Of a stretch of DNA of 64,000 bases, positions 7,615 to 16,362 are shown piece after piece. Each line of letters starts with the position of its first letter. Position 1 is the stretch's first letter. The notes under the pieces were generated by a model. That model was not told where the DNA came from. It searched no databases and was given only the letters and a program-made list of their open reading frames with translations. This DNA comes from an uncultured Roseovarius sp. (GTDB taxonomy: Bacteria; Pseudomonadota; Alphaproteobacteria; Rhodobacterales; Rhodobacteraceae), in assembly GCA_947499555.1 (NCBI GenBank), contig CANMOU010000003.1, forward strand, positions 322,979-386,978, in the 5' to 3' direction. The translations under genes and the position numbers were made by a program.

Positions 7615-10600
7615 ATGAAGTTTGCGCATTTCTTCATTGATCGTCCGATCTTCGCGACGGTTCTGTCGGTGGTGATGACCATCATCGGTGCTGTGGCATA
7701 CTTTTCCCTGCCGGTGGCGCAATACCCCGAGATCGCGCCGCCGACCATTCAGGTGACTGCGAATTACCCCGGTGCCTCTGCCGAAACGGTGTCAGAAACC
7801 GTTGCTTCGCCGATTGAACAGGCAATCAATGGCGTTGAGGACATGCTTTACATCACATCGCAGGCGACCGGCGATGGGCGGCTCACCATAACCATCACCT
7901 TTAAGCTCGGCACCGATCTTGATCAGGCGCAGGTGCTTGTCCAGAATCGCGTCACCACAGCCGAGCCGCGATTGCCCGAGCCGGTCCGCCGCCTTGGGAT
8001 CACCACGCAAAAAAGCTCTCCTGACCTAATGATGGTCATTCACATGTTCTCCGATGACGGCTCACGGGATCAGCTTTACGTGTCCAACTATGCCCGAACA
8101 CGGGTGATCGACCGGCTTGCCCGTATTGACGGTGTCGGACAGGCCACACTTTTCGCCGAGCGCGCCTATTCCATGCGCGTCTGGCTTGATCCGCAGCTGA
8201 TCGCGGCACGTGGCATGACTGCCGGTGAGGTTGTCAACGCGCTGCGTGTGAACAATGTGCAGGTTGCTTCTGGCGTGATCAACCGCTTGCCGGTGCCAGA
8301 GCCATCTGCCTACGAAATTGCGGTACAGACCCAGGGCCGCCTGACAGAACCTGAGCAGTTCGAAAACATCGTTGTGCGCACCGAAACCAACGGGAGCCAG
8401 ATCCGCCTGCGCGATGTCGCGCGGGTTGAACTTGGGTCGCTTGATTATTCGACCATCGGGTATCTCGATGACAAGACGGCCTTGCCTATTCTGATCTTCC
8501 AGCGACCAGGCTCTAACGCGCTTGATACGGCCGCCGCTGTCCTTGGCGCGATGGAAGACATGGAGCGCGAGTTTCCCACCGGGGTTGCGTTTGATGTCAT
8601 CTACAACCCGACAGAGTTCATCGAGGAATCTGTTGAGGCGGTCTACCAGACCTTGTTCGAAGCGATTGTCTTGGTCGTCCTTGTTATCCTCGTCTTCCTG
8701 CAAAGCTGGCGTGCGGCGATTGTGCCTGTACTGGCGATCCCGATTTCGCTCATTGCCACTTTCGCGGTGATGGCGGCCTTCGGTTTTTCCTTGAACAACC
8801 TCACGCTCTTCGGCCTTGTTCTGGCCATTGGTATCGTGGTCGATGACGCCATCGTCGTGGTTGAAAACGTGGATCGCTACATCGCCGAAGGCATGTCGCC
8901 CAGAGACGCCGCTTACGAAAGCATGAGCGAGGTGTCCGGCGCGCTTATCGCCACAAGTCTGGTGATGATGGCCGTGTTCATTCCTGCCTCTTTCATCAGC
9001 GGCATCAGCGGCCAGTTTTTCCGGCAATTTGCCCTGACAATCGCTGTCTCGACGGCCATTTCAACGGTGATTTCGCTGACATTGTCGCCCGCGTTGGCGT
9101 CCTTGCTGCTTCGGGGTGATTTGGACGTGAAAGAGTCCAGAGGGTTCTTTGGGCGTATCCTTGACATATTGATGTTGCCCTTCCGCCTGTTCAGTGCGGG
9201 CTTTAATTTTGTTTTCGGCAAACTTTCGGAAGGCTACGCGATCATCGTCAAAGGGCTACTGTCGGCCAGTGTGCTCGTCCTCTTGGCTTATGGCGGGCTG
9301 GTTTATTTGGGCTATGCCCAATTTCAACGCGCCCCGACCGGATTTATCCCGGACCAGAACCAGGGGTATCTGATCACGGTTGTGCAACTGCCCGCAGGGG
9401 CGTCTTTGGACCGCACCGACAAGGTGGTGCAGCGCGCGACGGATATCATCTTGCAGCATCCCGGAGTGGCCCACACGGCGGGCTTTGCTGGGTTTGACGG
9501 GGCCACCTTTACAAATGCGCCCAATGCCGGCGCTATCTTCTTTACCTTCAAGGATTTCGAAGAACTGGCCGAACTGGGATTGAACCAGGAGGCGATCCTG
9601 CAAGAGGTGCAGGGCGCGCTCTTCGAGATCAAGGAGGCGTTCATCTTTATCGTTGCGCCGCCGCCGGTACGTGGCATCGGCTCTGCCGGGGGCTGGAAAA
9701 TGTTTGTGCAGGACACCCGGGGACGGGGATTGCGCGCGCTTGAATCCGTGGCACAGGACCTGTCGGCTCAGGCGAACCAGACAGAAGGCCTGACGCGCGC
9801 CTTCTCGCTATTCAACACCGCGACACCGCGCGTCTTTGCCGATATCGACCGCGTGAAAGCCGAACAATTGGGTGTCACACCCGATCAGATATTCGAGACG
9901 CTTGAGGTTTATCTTGGCTCTGCCTTTGTGAATGACTTCAACTTCCTTGGCCGGACCTTCCGCGTCACCGCGCAGGCGGACGGCCAGTTTCGCGATGAGC
10001 AACGCGATGTGGAAAACCTGCGCACCCGAACCGCCAGCGGAGGTATGATGCCCATCGGTTCGGTCGCGACTTTCAAGGACACAACCGGTCCATACAGGGT
10101 TGTGCGCTACAACCTTTTCCCGGCTGCCGCCGTGCAGGGCGCCGCTTTGCCCGGTGTCTCAACCGGCGAAGCCTTGGAGAAGATGGAAGTCTTAGCTGCA
10201 GATCTGCCACCCGGCTTCAGCTTCGAATGGACAGAGCTTGCCTTGCAGGAAAAACTTGCCAGCAACAGCCTGATCATCATCTTCACCCTGGCAGTTGTCT
10301 TGGTCTTTCTTGTGCTTGCGGCGCAGTATGAAAGCTGGGTCTTGCCGCTTGCCGTCATCCTGATCGTGCCAATGTGCCTTCTGACAGCGATCACCGGCGT
10401 TTTATGGCGTGGCATGGACAACAACATCCTGACGCAGATCGGCCTCGTCGTACTAGTTGGGCTGGCGTCGAAGAACGCCATTTTGATCGTGGAGTTTGCC
10501 AAGCAGGCCGAAGATCGCGGTCTGTCTACCTTCGATGCCGCGGTTGAGGCTGCGCGTCTGCGCATGCGTCCGATCCTTATGACCTCTTTTGCCTTTATCC

Positions 10601-10806
10601 TTGGTGTCGTCCCGCTGATCATCGCCACTGGCGCGGGTGCGGAGATGCGCCAGGCGCTTGGCACGGCAGTGTTCTTTGGCATGTTGGGGGTGACGATCTT
10701 TGGCCTGCTCTTCACGCCGGTTTTCTATTATGCCTGCCGGACATTGGCTGCGCGGATCACGCCGGACAAGAACAAATCGGCAAGCAGCAAGGCCATCGAA
10801 AGCTAG
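7615..10806 (+). CDS. RND multidrug efflux pump, inner-membrane transporter (AcrB/MexF type)
   Basis: The product has 1063 residues, normal for the HAE1 RND family. It starts FFIDRPIFATVLSVVMTIIG, typical of helix 1. The proton-relay aspartates are seen as VVDDAIVVVENV at residues 410-411 in helix 4, and a second helix bundle begins near NSLIIIFTLAVVLVFLVLAAQYESW. The large periplasmic loops between helices 1-2 and 7-8 are present. It is a proton-driven drug/metabolite exporter working with the adjacent adaptor. No TolC-like gene follows. Its stop overlaps a convergent glycosyltransferase gene by 4 bases. Confidence 0.94.
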   Translation: MKFAHFFIDRPIFATVLSVVMTIIGAVAYFSLPVAQYPEIAPPTIQVTANYPGASAETVSETVASPIEQAINGVEDMLYITSQATGDGRLTITITFKLGTDLDQAQVLVQNRVTTAEPRLPEPVRRLGITTQKSSPDLMMVIHMFSDDGSRDQLYVSNYARTRVIDRLARIDGVGQATLFAERAYSMRVWLDPQLIAARGMTAGEVVNALRVNNVQVASGVINRLPVPEPSAYEIAVQTQGRLTEPEQFENIVVRTETNGSQIRLRDVARVELGSLDYSTIGYLDDKTALPILIFQRPGSNALDTAAAVLGAMEDMEREFPTGVAFDVIYNPTEFIEESVEAVYQTLFEAIVLVVLVILVFLQSWRAAIVPVLAIPISLIATFAVMAAFGFSLNNLTLFGLVLAIGIVVDDAIVVVENVDRYIAEGMSPRDAAYESMSEVSGALIATSLVMMAVFIPASFISGISGQFFRQFALTIAVSTAISTVISLTLSPALASLLLRGDLDVKESRGFFGRILDILMLPFRLFSAGFNFVFGKLSEGYAIIVKGLLSASVLVLLAYGGLVYLGYAQFQRAPTGFIPDQNQGYLITVVQLPAGASLDRTDKVVQRATDIILQHPGVAHTAGFAGFDGATFTNAPNAGAIFFTFKDFEELAELGLNQEAILQEVQGALFEIKEAFIFIVAPPPVRGIGSAGGWKMFVQDTRGRGLRALESVAQDLSAQANQTEGLTRAFSLFNTATPRVFADIDRVKAEQLGVTPDQIFETLEVYLGSAFVNDFNFLGRTFRVTAQADGQFRDEQRDVENLRTRTASGGMMPIGSVATFKDTTGPYRVVRYNLFPAAAVQGAALPGVSTGEALEKMEVLAADLPPGFSFEWTELALQEKLASNSLIIIFTLAVVLVFLVLAAQYESWVLPLAVILIVPMCLLTAITGVLWRGMDNNILTQIGLVVLVGLASKNAILIVEFAKQAEDRGLSTFDAAVEAARLRMRPILMTSFAFILGVVPLIIATGAGAEMRQALGTAVFFGMLGVTIFGLLFTPVFYYACRTLAARITPDKNKSASSKAIES

Positions 10807-12686
10807 CCAAGCATTTGACAGTTTACTTCGGTCATTGGCGGCCCACTAAGGCCATCATCCCATTGGAAATTCTGTATAAGACCGTCTTTTTCGCTCAAGG
10901 GACGCGACAGGAATTCGGTCATCAGAATGCGGTAACCGTCGCGACAAGCCGCCTCCAGAAACGCCATATCGGCCTCTATGTAGTTGACATGTGGCAGTGC
11001 GACGAGCTGATCTGGCTTGCCAAATGCCGGGTAAAAACCCGCTGGCGGGCCATAGAAGACAACCTTGCCCGAGACTGATGCCGCCGCTTCTGACCAGCTT
11101 GCATTGAGCGCACGCCGACCCTGCGCAAGACTATAGTCTTGAAAGGCAAGGTAACTGGAAAATCCCAGGCTGATCGCCAGAACATGCACAGCCACAAAGG
11201 CGGTGCCGCGTGTTTTGACCAGAAATATCAAGAGCGTCAGGCTTGCCACGATATAGGACAGGATGCTTGAATAAATCTGGTTCAGGACAAAGACCAACTC
11301 GGGCCGGGACAGGGCGAAACTCATTGTCAAGCCGAACCCGAAAAGCGCGGCCAGAAAAATTGAAGGACCATTGGCGCGGCCTGTGCGCGTGCTAAGCTCG
11401 CAGATAAGCCAGGCCATCAGGGCGCTCAGCAGCGGCAGCATAGGCAAAAGATATCGCATGTTTGCGCCCGGCCCGCCATGCCAGCTTCGCAATAGGAACG
11501 GCGAGGACCACGCAAGAAAGAGTATGAGGATAATCGCGATACTGCGCCGCCGCTCGCCCCATGGCAGCGCCAGTAAGGCCACAACGCAGCCCAACCAGGG
11601 TAGGCTCTGGACAAGCGCTTTCTTCGGCTGTCCCCAAAAACCCAATGTGCCATCTGGAAAGCGGAAGGTTGCACCTGGCCTTGGGTCCTCAATGACTTTT
11701 GAATCAAGGATGATGGCATGAACACCGTTGACGAGGCTCTTGACCATTGGGACAAACTGGCTCGCCACAAGAATTGCGGCGATGCTCGCCACGAACAGAA
11801 CCAGAGCGTGTTGCCACTGTAGTTTCGATTTGCCGAAATTTCGCACGGCGATCAGGCCCAGCAAAATGACAAGAATGACCGCCCCCAGAACCAGGTATCC
11901 TGCCAAATCCGTGCCGCTACCGTCTGAACGCCCATATGATAGCGGATTGAGCGTTCCGAAGCGCAGGACATTCGAATACCCCAGAAGCGCGAAGACCGGA
12001 ACAAACCCAAGCGCCCCGCCGATAAGAACCTGTAGGGGCCGTGCAGCATAAAGGAGCGTGCAGGCTGCAATCCCAGGCAGCAACAGGACGCTCTCCAGTC
12101 GAAAAAACGCGCTTATGCCGATGATGGCACCCGAGAGCGCGGCGGGCCCCCAAACGGCTCTTTCGCGATCGAGGGCGTTAAGAAACATCAACACTGCCAG
12201 AGTGCAGAAAAAGATGCTGACCGAGTGGGGCCAGATCGCGACTGCAAACTCGACCCAGAAGGTGCAGAGTGCCAGCAAGACAACTGTCAGGTTTGCGATC
12301 AATTCAGACCCGAACAGTTTTCGTGCCACAAGGTGCGCCGCAAAGAGCGTTGCAATACCGGCAAGTAGATTCACCAACATGAGGCTCTTTACGCCCAGCC
12401 AATCAAAAAGGGGTGCTGCTGCGACCATGATCCCCACTGGGTATTGCGGCACCAGTCCCGTGGGCCCCTCAATCAATAGCCAGTTTCTCAAATCATCGGA
12501 CTGGTAGGCTTCATGCCCATTTGAAATGGCAAACTGGCCTGACTCATAAAAAGCCTGTGCGCCAAGCGTATAGAGGGCCTCATCCAGATTGTAGTGCCCC
12601 CAAGGCGCGCCTTGGGCAAAGAACAGCAAGACGATTGCCATCATTAGAATAAAGAAAACGCCCGCGCGTCTTTGCGAGAAACTCAT
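10803..12686 (-). CDS. Membrane glycosyltransferase, GT39/ArnT-like (GT-C fold)
   Basis: The product has 627 residues with about 12 membrane segments. The first periplasmic loop contains HYNLDEALYTLGAQAF, the acidic DE motif expected for catalytic loops of GT-C enzymes that use polyprenyl-phosphate sugars. The remaining C-terminal part holds a small periplasmic domain. It overlaps the following-in-sequence GT2 gene by 4 bases, so the GT2 gene is upstream in one two-gene operon. The GT2 enzyme would make the lipid-linked sugar and this enzyme would transfer it to a periplasmic acceptor. The acceptor (lipid, glycan or protein) is unknown. Confidence 0.72.
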   Translation of the reverse strand: MSFSQRRAGVFFILMMAIVLLFFAQGAPWGHYNLDEALYTLGAQAFYESGQFAISNGHEAYQSDDLRNWLLIEGPTGLVPQYPVGIMVAAAPLFDWLGVKSLMLVNLLAGIATLFAAHLVARKLFGSELIANLTVVLLALCTFWVEFAVAIWPHSVSIFFCTLAVLMFLNALDRERAVWGPAALSGAIIGISAFFRLESVLLLPGIAACTLLYAARPLQVLIGGALGFVPVFALLGYSNVLRFGTLNPLSYGRSDGSGTDLAGYLVLGAVILVILLGLIAVRNFGKSKLQWQHALVLFVASIAAILVASQFVPMVKSLVNGVHAIILDSKVIEDPRPGATFRFPDGTLGFWGQPKKALVQSLPWLGCVVALLALPWGERRRSIAIILILFLAWSSPFLLRSWHGGPGANMRYLLPMLPLLSALMAWLICELSTRTGRANGPSIFLAALFGFGLTMSFALSRPELVFVLNQIYSSILSYIVASLTLLIFLVKTRGTAFVAVHVLAISLGFSSYLAFQDYSLAQGRRALNASWSEAAASVSGKVVFYGPPAGFYPAFGKPDQLVALPHVNYIEADMAFLEAACRDGYRILMTEFLSRPLSEKDGLIQNFQWDDGLSGPPMTEVNCQMLG

Positions 12687-13636
12687 TTGCTTTGGCGTCC
12701 GTCGAGTTCAGCCCGCAACAGGCGTCCGCGAATATCGGCAGAGAGCACGCGGTTGGCCGCAACCAGATCAGCGATCAGACCAGCCACGAAGAAAATCGCA
12801 CTCACAGCTATTAGCGCGGCGCCGATGATCAGCGATTGCACGTTACCGCCACCCTGACCGATGGCGTAAAAATATAGAAATCGCGCGAAGGCCCAGGCCC
12901 CGGGCAGAATGAGCACAAACGACAGCCAGGAAAAGAAGCGCATGGGCCGGTAAAGCACCGCAATCCGGATGATCGTTTTGATCGACCTGTAGATATATTG
13001 CGGAATGGACCGGATAAGGCGGGATTCCCGTGTGGGATCGTTAACCTCTATCGGCACGGACATCATCGGGATGCCCATCCGGCCAGCCTGAATAATGGTC
13101 TCAAGCGTGTAGGTGTAGCGGTCAAAAACATAGAGCTTGATCGCCGAGTCGCGATGAATTGCGCGAAACCCGCTGGGTGCATCGTCAATCTTGGTGCCGC
13201 TTGCCCGGCGAACCACCCAACTTCCCAGCTTTTGCAACATCCGCTTCACAAAGGAAAAATGCGCAATCGTCGAAATCGGTCGTGCGCCGATGACGAACTG
13301 GGCTTTGCGCTCCAGAATGGGTTTGGTCAGATCGGGAATACAGCGTGCTGCATACTGGTTGTCGCCATCGGTATTGACGATGACATCCGCCCCGGCTCGA
13401 AGTGCGGCCTCCAAACCGGACAGAAACGCGACAGCCAGCCCCTGATTATGGGATTGCCGCACAATGTGATCCACGCCATGCGCCTCGGCCACTTCGACGG
13501 TCCGGTCTGTGGATCCATCATCGATGATCAGCCATTCGACTTCGTCAAACCCATCCACCTCGCGCGGCAGATCTGCCAATGTTTCAGGCAGCGTGGCTTC
13601 CTCGTTGTAGCAAGGAATCTGGATCACAAGTTTCAT
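12683..13636 (-). CDS. GT2 family glycosyltransferase, polyprenyl-phosphate sugar synthase-like
   Basis: I choose the ATG at 13636 (MKLVIQIPCYNEE), because the family starts at this strand. The result is 317 residues. The GT-A catalytic domain shows PCYNEEATLP, IIDDGSTDRT and NTDGDNQY (the DXD-type metal site) and an ARPISTI loop. Two membrane helices near the C-terminus (LSFVLILPGAWAFARFLYF and the LIIGAALIAVSAIFFVAGL region) anchor it. This is the architecture of DPM1/GtrB-like enzymes that transfer a sugar from a nucleotide donor to polyprenyl phosphate. It is the first gene of the pair with the GT-C transferase. Confidence 0.82.
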   Translation of the reverse strand: MKLVIQIPCYNEEATLPETLADLPREVDGFDEVEWLIIDDGSTDRTVEVAEAHGVDHIVRQSHNQGLAVAFLSGLEAALRAGADVIVNTDGDNQYAARCIPDLTKPILERKAQFVIGARPISTIAHFSFVKRMLQKLGSWVVRRASGTKIDDAPSGFRAIHRDSAIKLYVFDRYTYTLETIIQAGRMGIPMMSVPIEVNDPTRESRLIRSIPQYIYRSIKTIIRIAVLYRPMRFFSWLSFVLILPGAWAFARFLYFYAIGQGGGNVQSLIIGAALIAVSAIFFVAGLIADLVAANRVLSADIRGRLLRAELDGRQSK

Positions 13637-13715
13637 CAGGCAGATTGTCCCAATCTTTTCCGCTCTCATCTGTCCGATGATTGTGGCAACAGTTTGGCTG
13701 AATCTCCATTAATTA

Positions 13716-13730
13716 TTGACGAAACGTCAA
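13716..13730. promoter_or_regulatory. Perfect inverted repeat upstream of the aminotransferase gene
   Basis: TTGACG-N3-CGTCAA is a perfect 6-bp inverted repeat in the gap between the divergent GT2 and aminotransferase genes. A consensus -35-like TTGACA follows at 13763-13768, but the matching -10 (TGAGTT at 13787-13792) is poor. A dimeric regulator site is plausible. The regulator is not identified. Confidence 0.4.
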
Positions 13731-13844
13731 CAGTCTTTCCTGGCGCCAAATTGGGTGCGGCATTGACATTTTCCTGCCCAAACGCCTGAGTTAAAGGATC
13801 ACACCACCAAGATGGAGACGGCACTTGCCTGCCGGAAACCTGAA

Positions 13845-15179
13845 ATGTCTCATGTTTTTCCCCGACAGATTACCGCCCCGCCGGTCAAGGCGGTATCCGC
13901 GCAAGGCTGCTATTTTACAGATGAAAATGGCAAGCAGTATCTGGATGGATCGGGTGGCGCGGCAGTGTCTTGCCTTGGCCATGGCGACCCCGAGATCATC
14001 AAGGCCATTCAGGATCAGGTGGCCCAGCTTGCCTTTGCCCATACCGGGTTCTTTACGAGCGATCCGGCCGAAGAACTGGCTGATCTGCTGATCAAAAATG
14101 CGCCCGGCGATCTGGATCGGGTGTATTTCGTCTCGGGCGGGTCCGAGGCGATCGAGGCCGCTCTCAAGCTTGCGCGTCAGTACCATATTGAGAACGGCGA
14201 GCCGCAGCGCAAACATCTCATTGCACGGCGCCAAAGCTACCACGGCAACACGCTGGGCGCGCTGGCCACGGGGGGCAATGCATGGCGACGGGCGCAGTTT
14301 GAGCCAATCTTGGTGGACGTGACCCATATTGCGCCGTGCTACGAATATGTCGATCGCGCCGATAATGAGAGCGCGGAAGAATATGGCCTGCGCGCCGCAC
14401 AAGAGCTTGAGGATGAAATCCTGCGCCTTGGGACTGATCAGGTCTTGGCGTTCGTTGCCGAGCCTGTCGTTGGGGCCACCATGGGCGCAGTGCCTGCCGT
14501 GGCGGGCTATTTCAATCGCATCCGCGAGATTTGCGATAAATACGGCGTTCTTCTGATTCTTGATGAGGTCATGTGCGGCATGGGGCGCACGGGTCATCTC
14601 TTTGCTTGCGATGCGGATGGGATAGCGCCTGATATCTTGTGTATCGCCAAGGGGTTGGGCGCAGGCTATCAGCCCATCGGTGCCATGCTTTGTAGCAAAA
14701 AGATCTATGACACCATCGGTCAAGGCACCGGATTTTTCCAGCACGGTCATACCTATCTGGGTCATCCCACGGCCTGCGCGGCGGGCCTTGCCGTGGTCAA
14801 TGCCATGCTGGAGCGCAATTTGATCGAGGCGGTCAACACCCGGTCAAGACAGCTATTTGAGGCGTTGCACGAAACCTTCGGTCAGCATCCGCATGTCGGC
14901 GACATCCGGGGCAGGGGACTTTTCATAGGGCTGGAATTTGTCGCGGATCGCGACAGCAAAACGCCTTTTGATCCGGCCCTCAAGACGGCGGCCAATTTCA
15001 AGAAAGCGGCGTTCGAGGCTGGCCTGGTGTGCTACCCGATGAGTGGCACGCGGGATGGCCGGCTGGGCGATCACGTACTCCTCGCGCCACCTTTTATCCT
15101 TAGCGAGGCACAGGTCGGCGAACTCGTTGAAAAATTGCAAACAGCGGCGGGCAGCCTGCCGCATCTCTCCAACACCTGA
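13845..15179 (+). CDS. Class III PLP-dependent aminotransferase
   Basis: I choose the ATG at 13845 (MSHVFPRQ), where family members usually begin, giving 444 residues. A further ATG lies 11 codons upstream. The fold-type I features are visible: GGAAVSCLGHGDPEI, VYFVSGGSEAIEAALKLAR, SYHGNT, EPVVGATMG, LILDEVMCGMGRTG and CIAKGLGAGYQPIGA with the PLP-binding Lys. The family covers omega-amino acid, ornithine and taurine-type transaminases, so the substrate is not fixed by sequence. It ends 63 bases before comE on the opposite strand. A link to sulfonate metabolism (for example cysteate or a sulfo-amino acid) is possible but is only inferred from position. Confidence 0.85.
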   Translation: MSHVFPRQITAPPVKAVSAQGCYFTDENGKQYLDGSGGAAVSCLGHGDPEIIKAIQDQVAQLAFAHTGFFTSDPAEELADLLIKNAPGDLDRVYFVSGGSEAIEAALKLARQYHIENGEPQRKHLIARRQSYHGNTLGALATGGNAWRRAQFEPILVDVTHIAPCYEYVDRADNESAEEYGLRAAQELEDEILRLGTDQVLAFVAEPVVGATMGAVPAVAGYFNRIREICDKYGVLLILDEVMCGMGRTGHLFACDADGIAPDILCIAKGLGAGYQPIGAMLCSKKIYDTIGQGTGFFQHGHTYLGHPTACAAGLAVVNAMLERNLIEAVNTRSRQLFEALHETFGQHPHVGDIRGRGLFIGLEFVADRDSKTPFDPALKTAANFKKAAFEAGLVCYPMSGTRDGRLGDHVLLAPPFILSEAQVGELVEKLQTAAGSLPHLSNT

Positions 15180-15184
15180 CGCCC

Positions 15185-15215
15185 AAAAGAAAACCCGCGG
15201 CACTGGGCCGCGGGT
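15185..15215 (-). terminator. Rho-independent terminator of the comDE operon
   Basis: A perfect 9-bp stem (ACCCGCGGC at 15193-15201 with GCCGCGGGT at 15207-15215) has a 5-base loop. Read on the minus strand it runs into a T-rich stretch with one C interruption. It sits between the convergent comE and aminotransferase genes and may serve both. Confidence 0.8.
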
Positions 15216-15242
15216 CAGACCGGGTGTGAGTGGCGGTCTTGG

Positions 15243-15797
15243 TTAAGCTTTCACGGCTTCCATGAAGCGGTGCTTGATCACGACGGGGTCCATGGTGATC
15301 ACTGGCATCTTCGCATTGCCGCTGTCGCATTTGACGACCATCACGGTCATCTTCTTGCTGTCGATGGCGGCCTGCAGCGCCTTGCCGGTGTCCACGTCCT
15401 GCACCTCAACGACATTCTCACAGCCCGCCGCGCGCGCCATGCCTGCCAGAGAGGTCTTCTTGCCGGTATAGGTCGGCTGATCACCAGTGGAGCCATAGGA
15501 GCCGTTGTCGATGATCATCAGAATGAAATTGTCCGCCACATTGTTCGCGATGGTGGGCAGCGTGCAGAGGTTCGTGAGAACCGAGCCATCCCCGTCAATC
15601 GATATCACAGTCTTGTCCTGCGCCAAGGCAAGGCCCAGACCAATCGAGGACGACAGCCCCATAGTGCCCAGCATATAGAAATTCGTGGGCTGGTCATCAA
15701 TGGCATGCAATTCCTGAGATGGAATGCCGATGTTACAGACCACCAACTGATCGCGCAGGATCGGGGCGATTTCTTTGAGAATTTCAGAACGGATCAT
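15243..15797 (-). CDS. comE: Sulfopyruvate decarboxylase beta subunit
   Basis: The product has 184 residues. It is the thiamine-diphosphate-binding half of a split decarboxylase. SIDGDGSVLTNL followed about 27 residues later by MIIDNGSYGSTG is the GDG...NN TPP/Mg motif. It pairs with ComD, encoded upstream with a 4-base overlap, to convert sulfopyruvate to sulfoacetaldehyde and CO2. In marine roseobacters this enzyme acts in sulfolactate and dihydroxypropanesulfonate degradation, not in coenzyme M synthesis. The hpsN gene in the same cluster supports that role. Confidence 0.88.
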   Translation of the reverse strand: MIRSEILKEIAPILRDQLVVCNIGIPSQELHAIDDQPTNFYMLGTMGLSSSIGLGLALAQDKTVISIDGDGSVLTNLCTLPTIANNVADNFILMIIDNGSYGSTGDQPTYTGKKTSLAGMARAAGCENVVEVQDVDTGKALQAAIDSKKMTVMVVKCDSGNAKMPVITMDPVVIKHRFMEAVKA

Positions 15798-16300
15798 TGG
15801 TCGCCATAGCCTCCCCAGAAATTGGCGTCAGTCAGGATCGCCACGGGTTTGTTGCACATGAAGGTGTATTTCAGGATGTTGTCGAACTCTTCCACATCCT
15901 TTTGCCAGTGGAAGTGGTAAGTCGGGATGTTGAGCTGCGCCAAAAGTGCCTTGGTATGCACCGCCATTTCCACCTGACAGGCCACCGGCTCGCGCAGCTC
16001 ACCGCGATAGGAAATGATCATCGGCAAAGGCATGTGGTAATACTGAATGAGCGTGGCCAGCGTGTTGATCGTCACGCCAATCGCCGTGTTCTGCATGATG
16101 ATTGCCGGACGCTTGCCGCCCATATGTGCGCCCGCACATAGGCCCATGCCCTCGTCTTCCTTGTTGGACGGGATGTGATAGATGCCGTCGCGGTTCTCGA
16201 CCTCTTCGATCACACCGGCGAGCTGTTTGCAGGGCACGGTGGTGACAAAAGAGACATCGTTGGCGACAAGATCATCCACGATCTTCTTGTCGATATTCAT
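15794..16300 (-). CDS. comD: Sulfopyruvate decarboxylase alpha subunit
   Basis: The product has 168 residues. It is the PYR domain of the split TPP enzyme, with NKEDEGMGLCAGAHMGGKRPAI-type sequence that supplies the conserved Glu and Gly-rich region. It starts at an ATG with a modest AAGG site and its 3' end overlaps comE by 4 bases, so equal production of the two subunits is likely. The gene follows the hpsN-SDR-ADH genes on the same strand after 62 bases and is probably transcribed with them from the promoter upstream of hpsN. Confidence 0.88.
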   Translation of the reverse strand: MNIDKKIVDDLVANDVSFVTTVPCKQLAGVIEEVENRDGIYHIPSNKEDEGMGLCAGAHMGGKRPAIIMQNTAIGVTINTLATLIQYYHMPLPMIISYRGELREPVACQVEMAVHTKALLAQLNIPTYHFHWQKDVEEFDNILKYTFMCNKPVAILTDANFWGGYGDQ

Positions 16301-16362
16301 CTGGGTTGCCTTTCGGTTGGTGCGCCTCGGCGCGGATTGTGACTTAGGTCTTCGAAATTGAA

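Noticed and set aside
8062-9027. His/Asp/Arg-rich minus-strand frame of 321 codons in the RND pump gene
   Set aside because: It is antisense to the conserved proton-relay and loop region and has the composition of a shadow.
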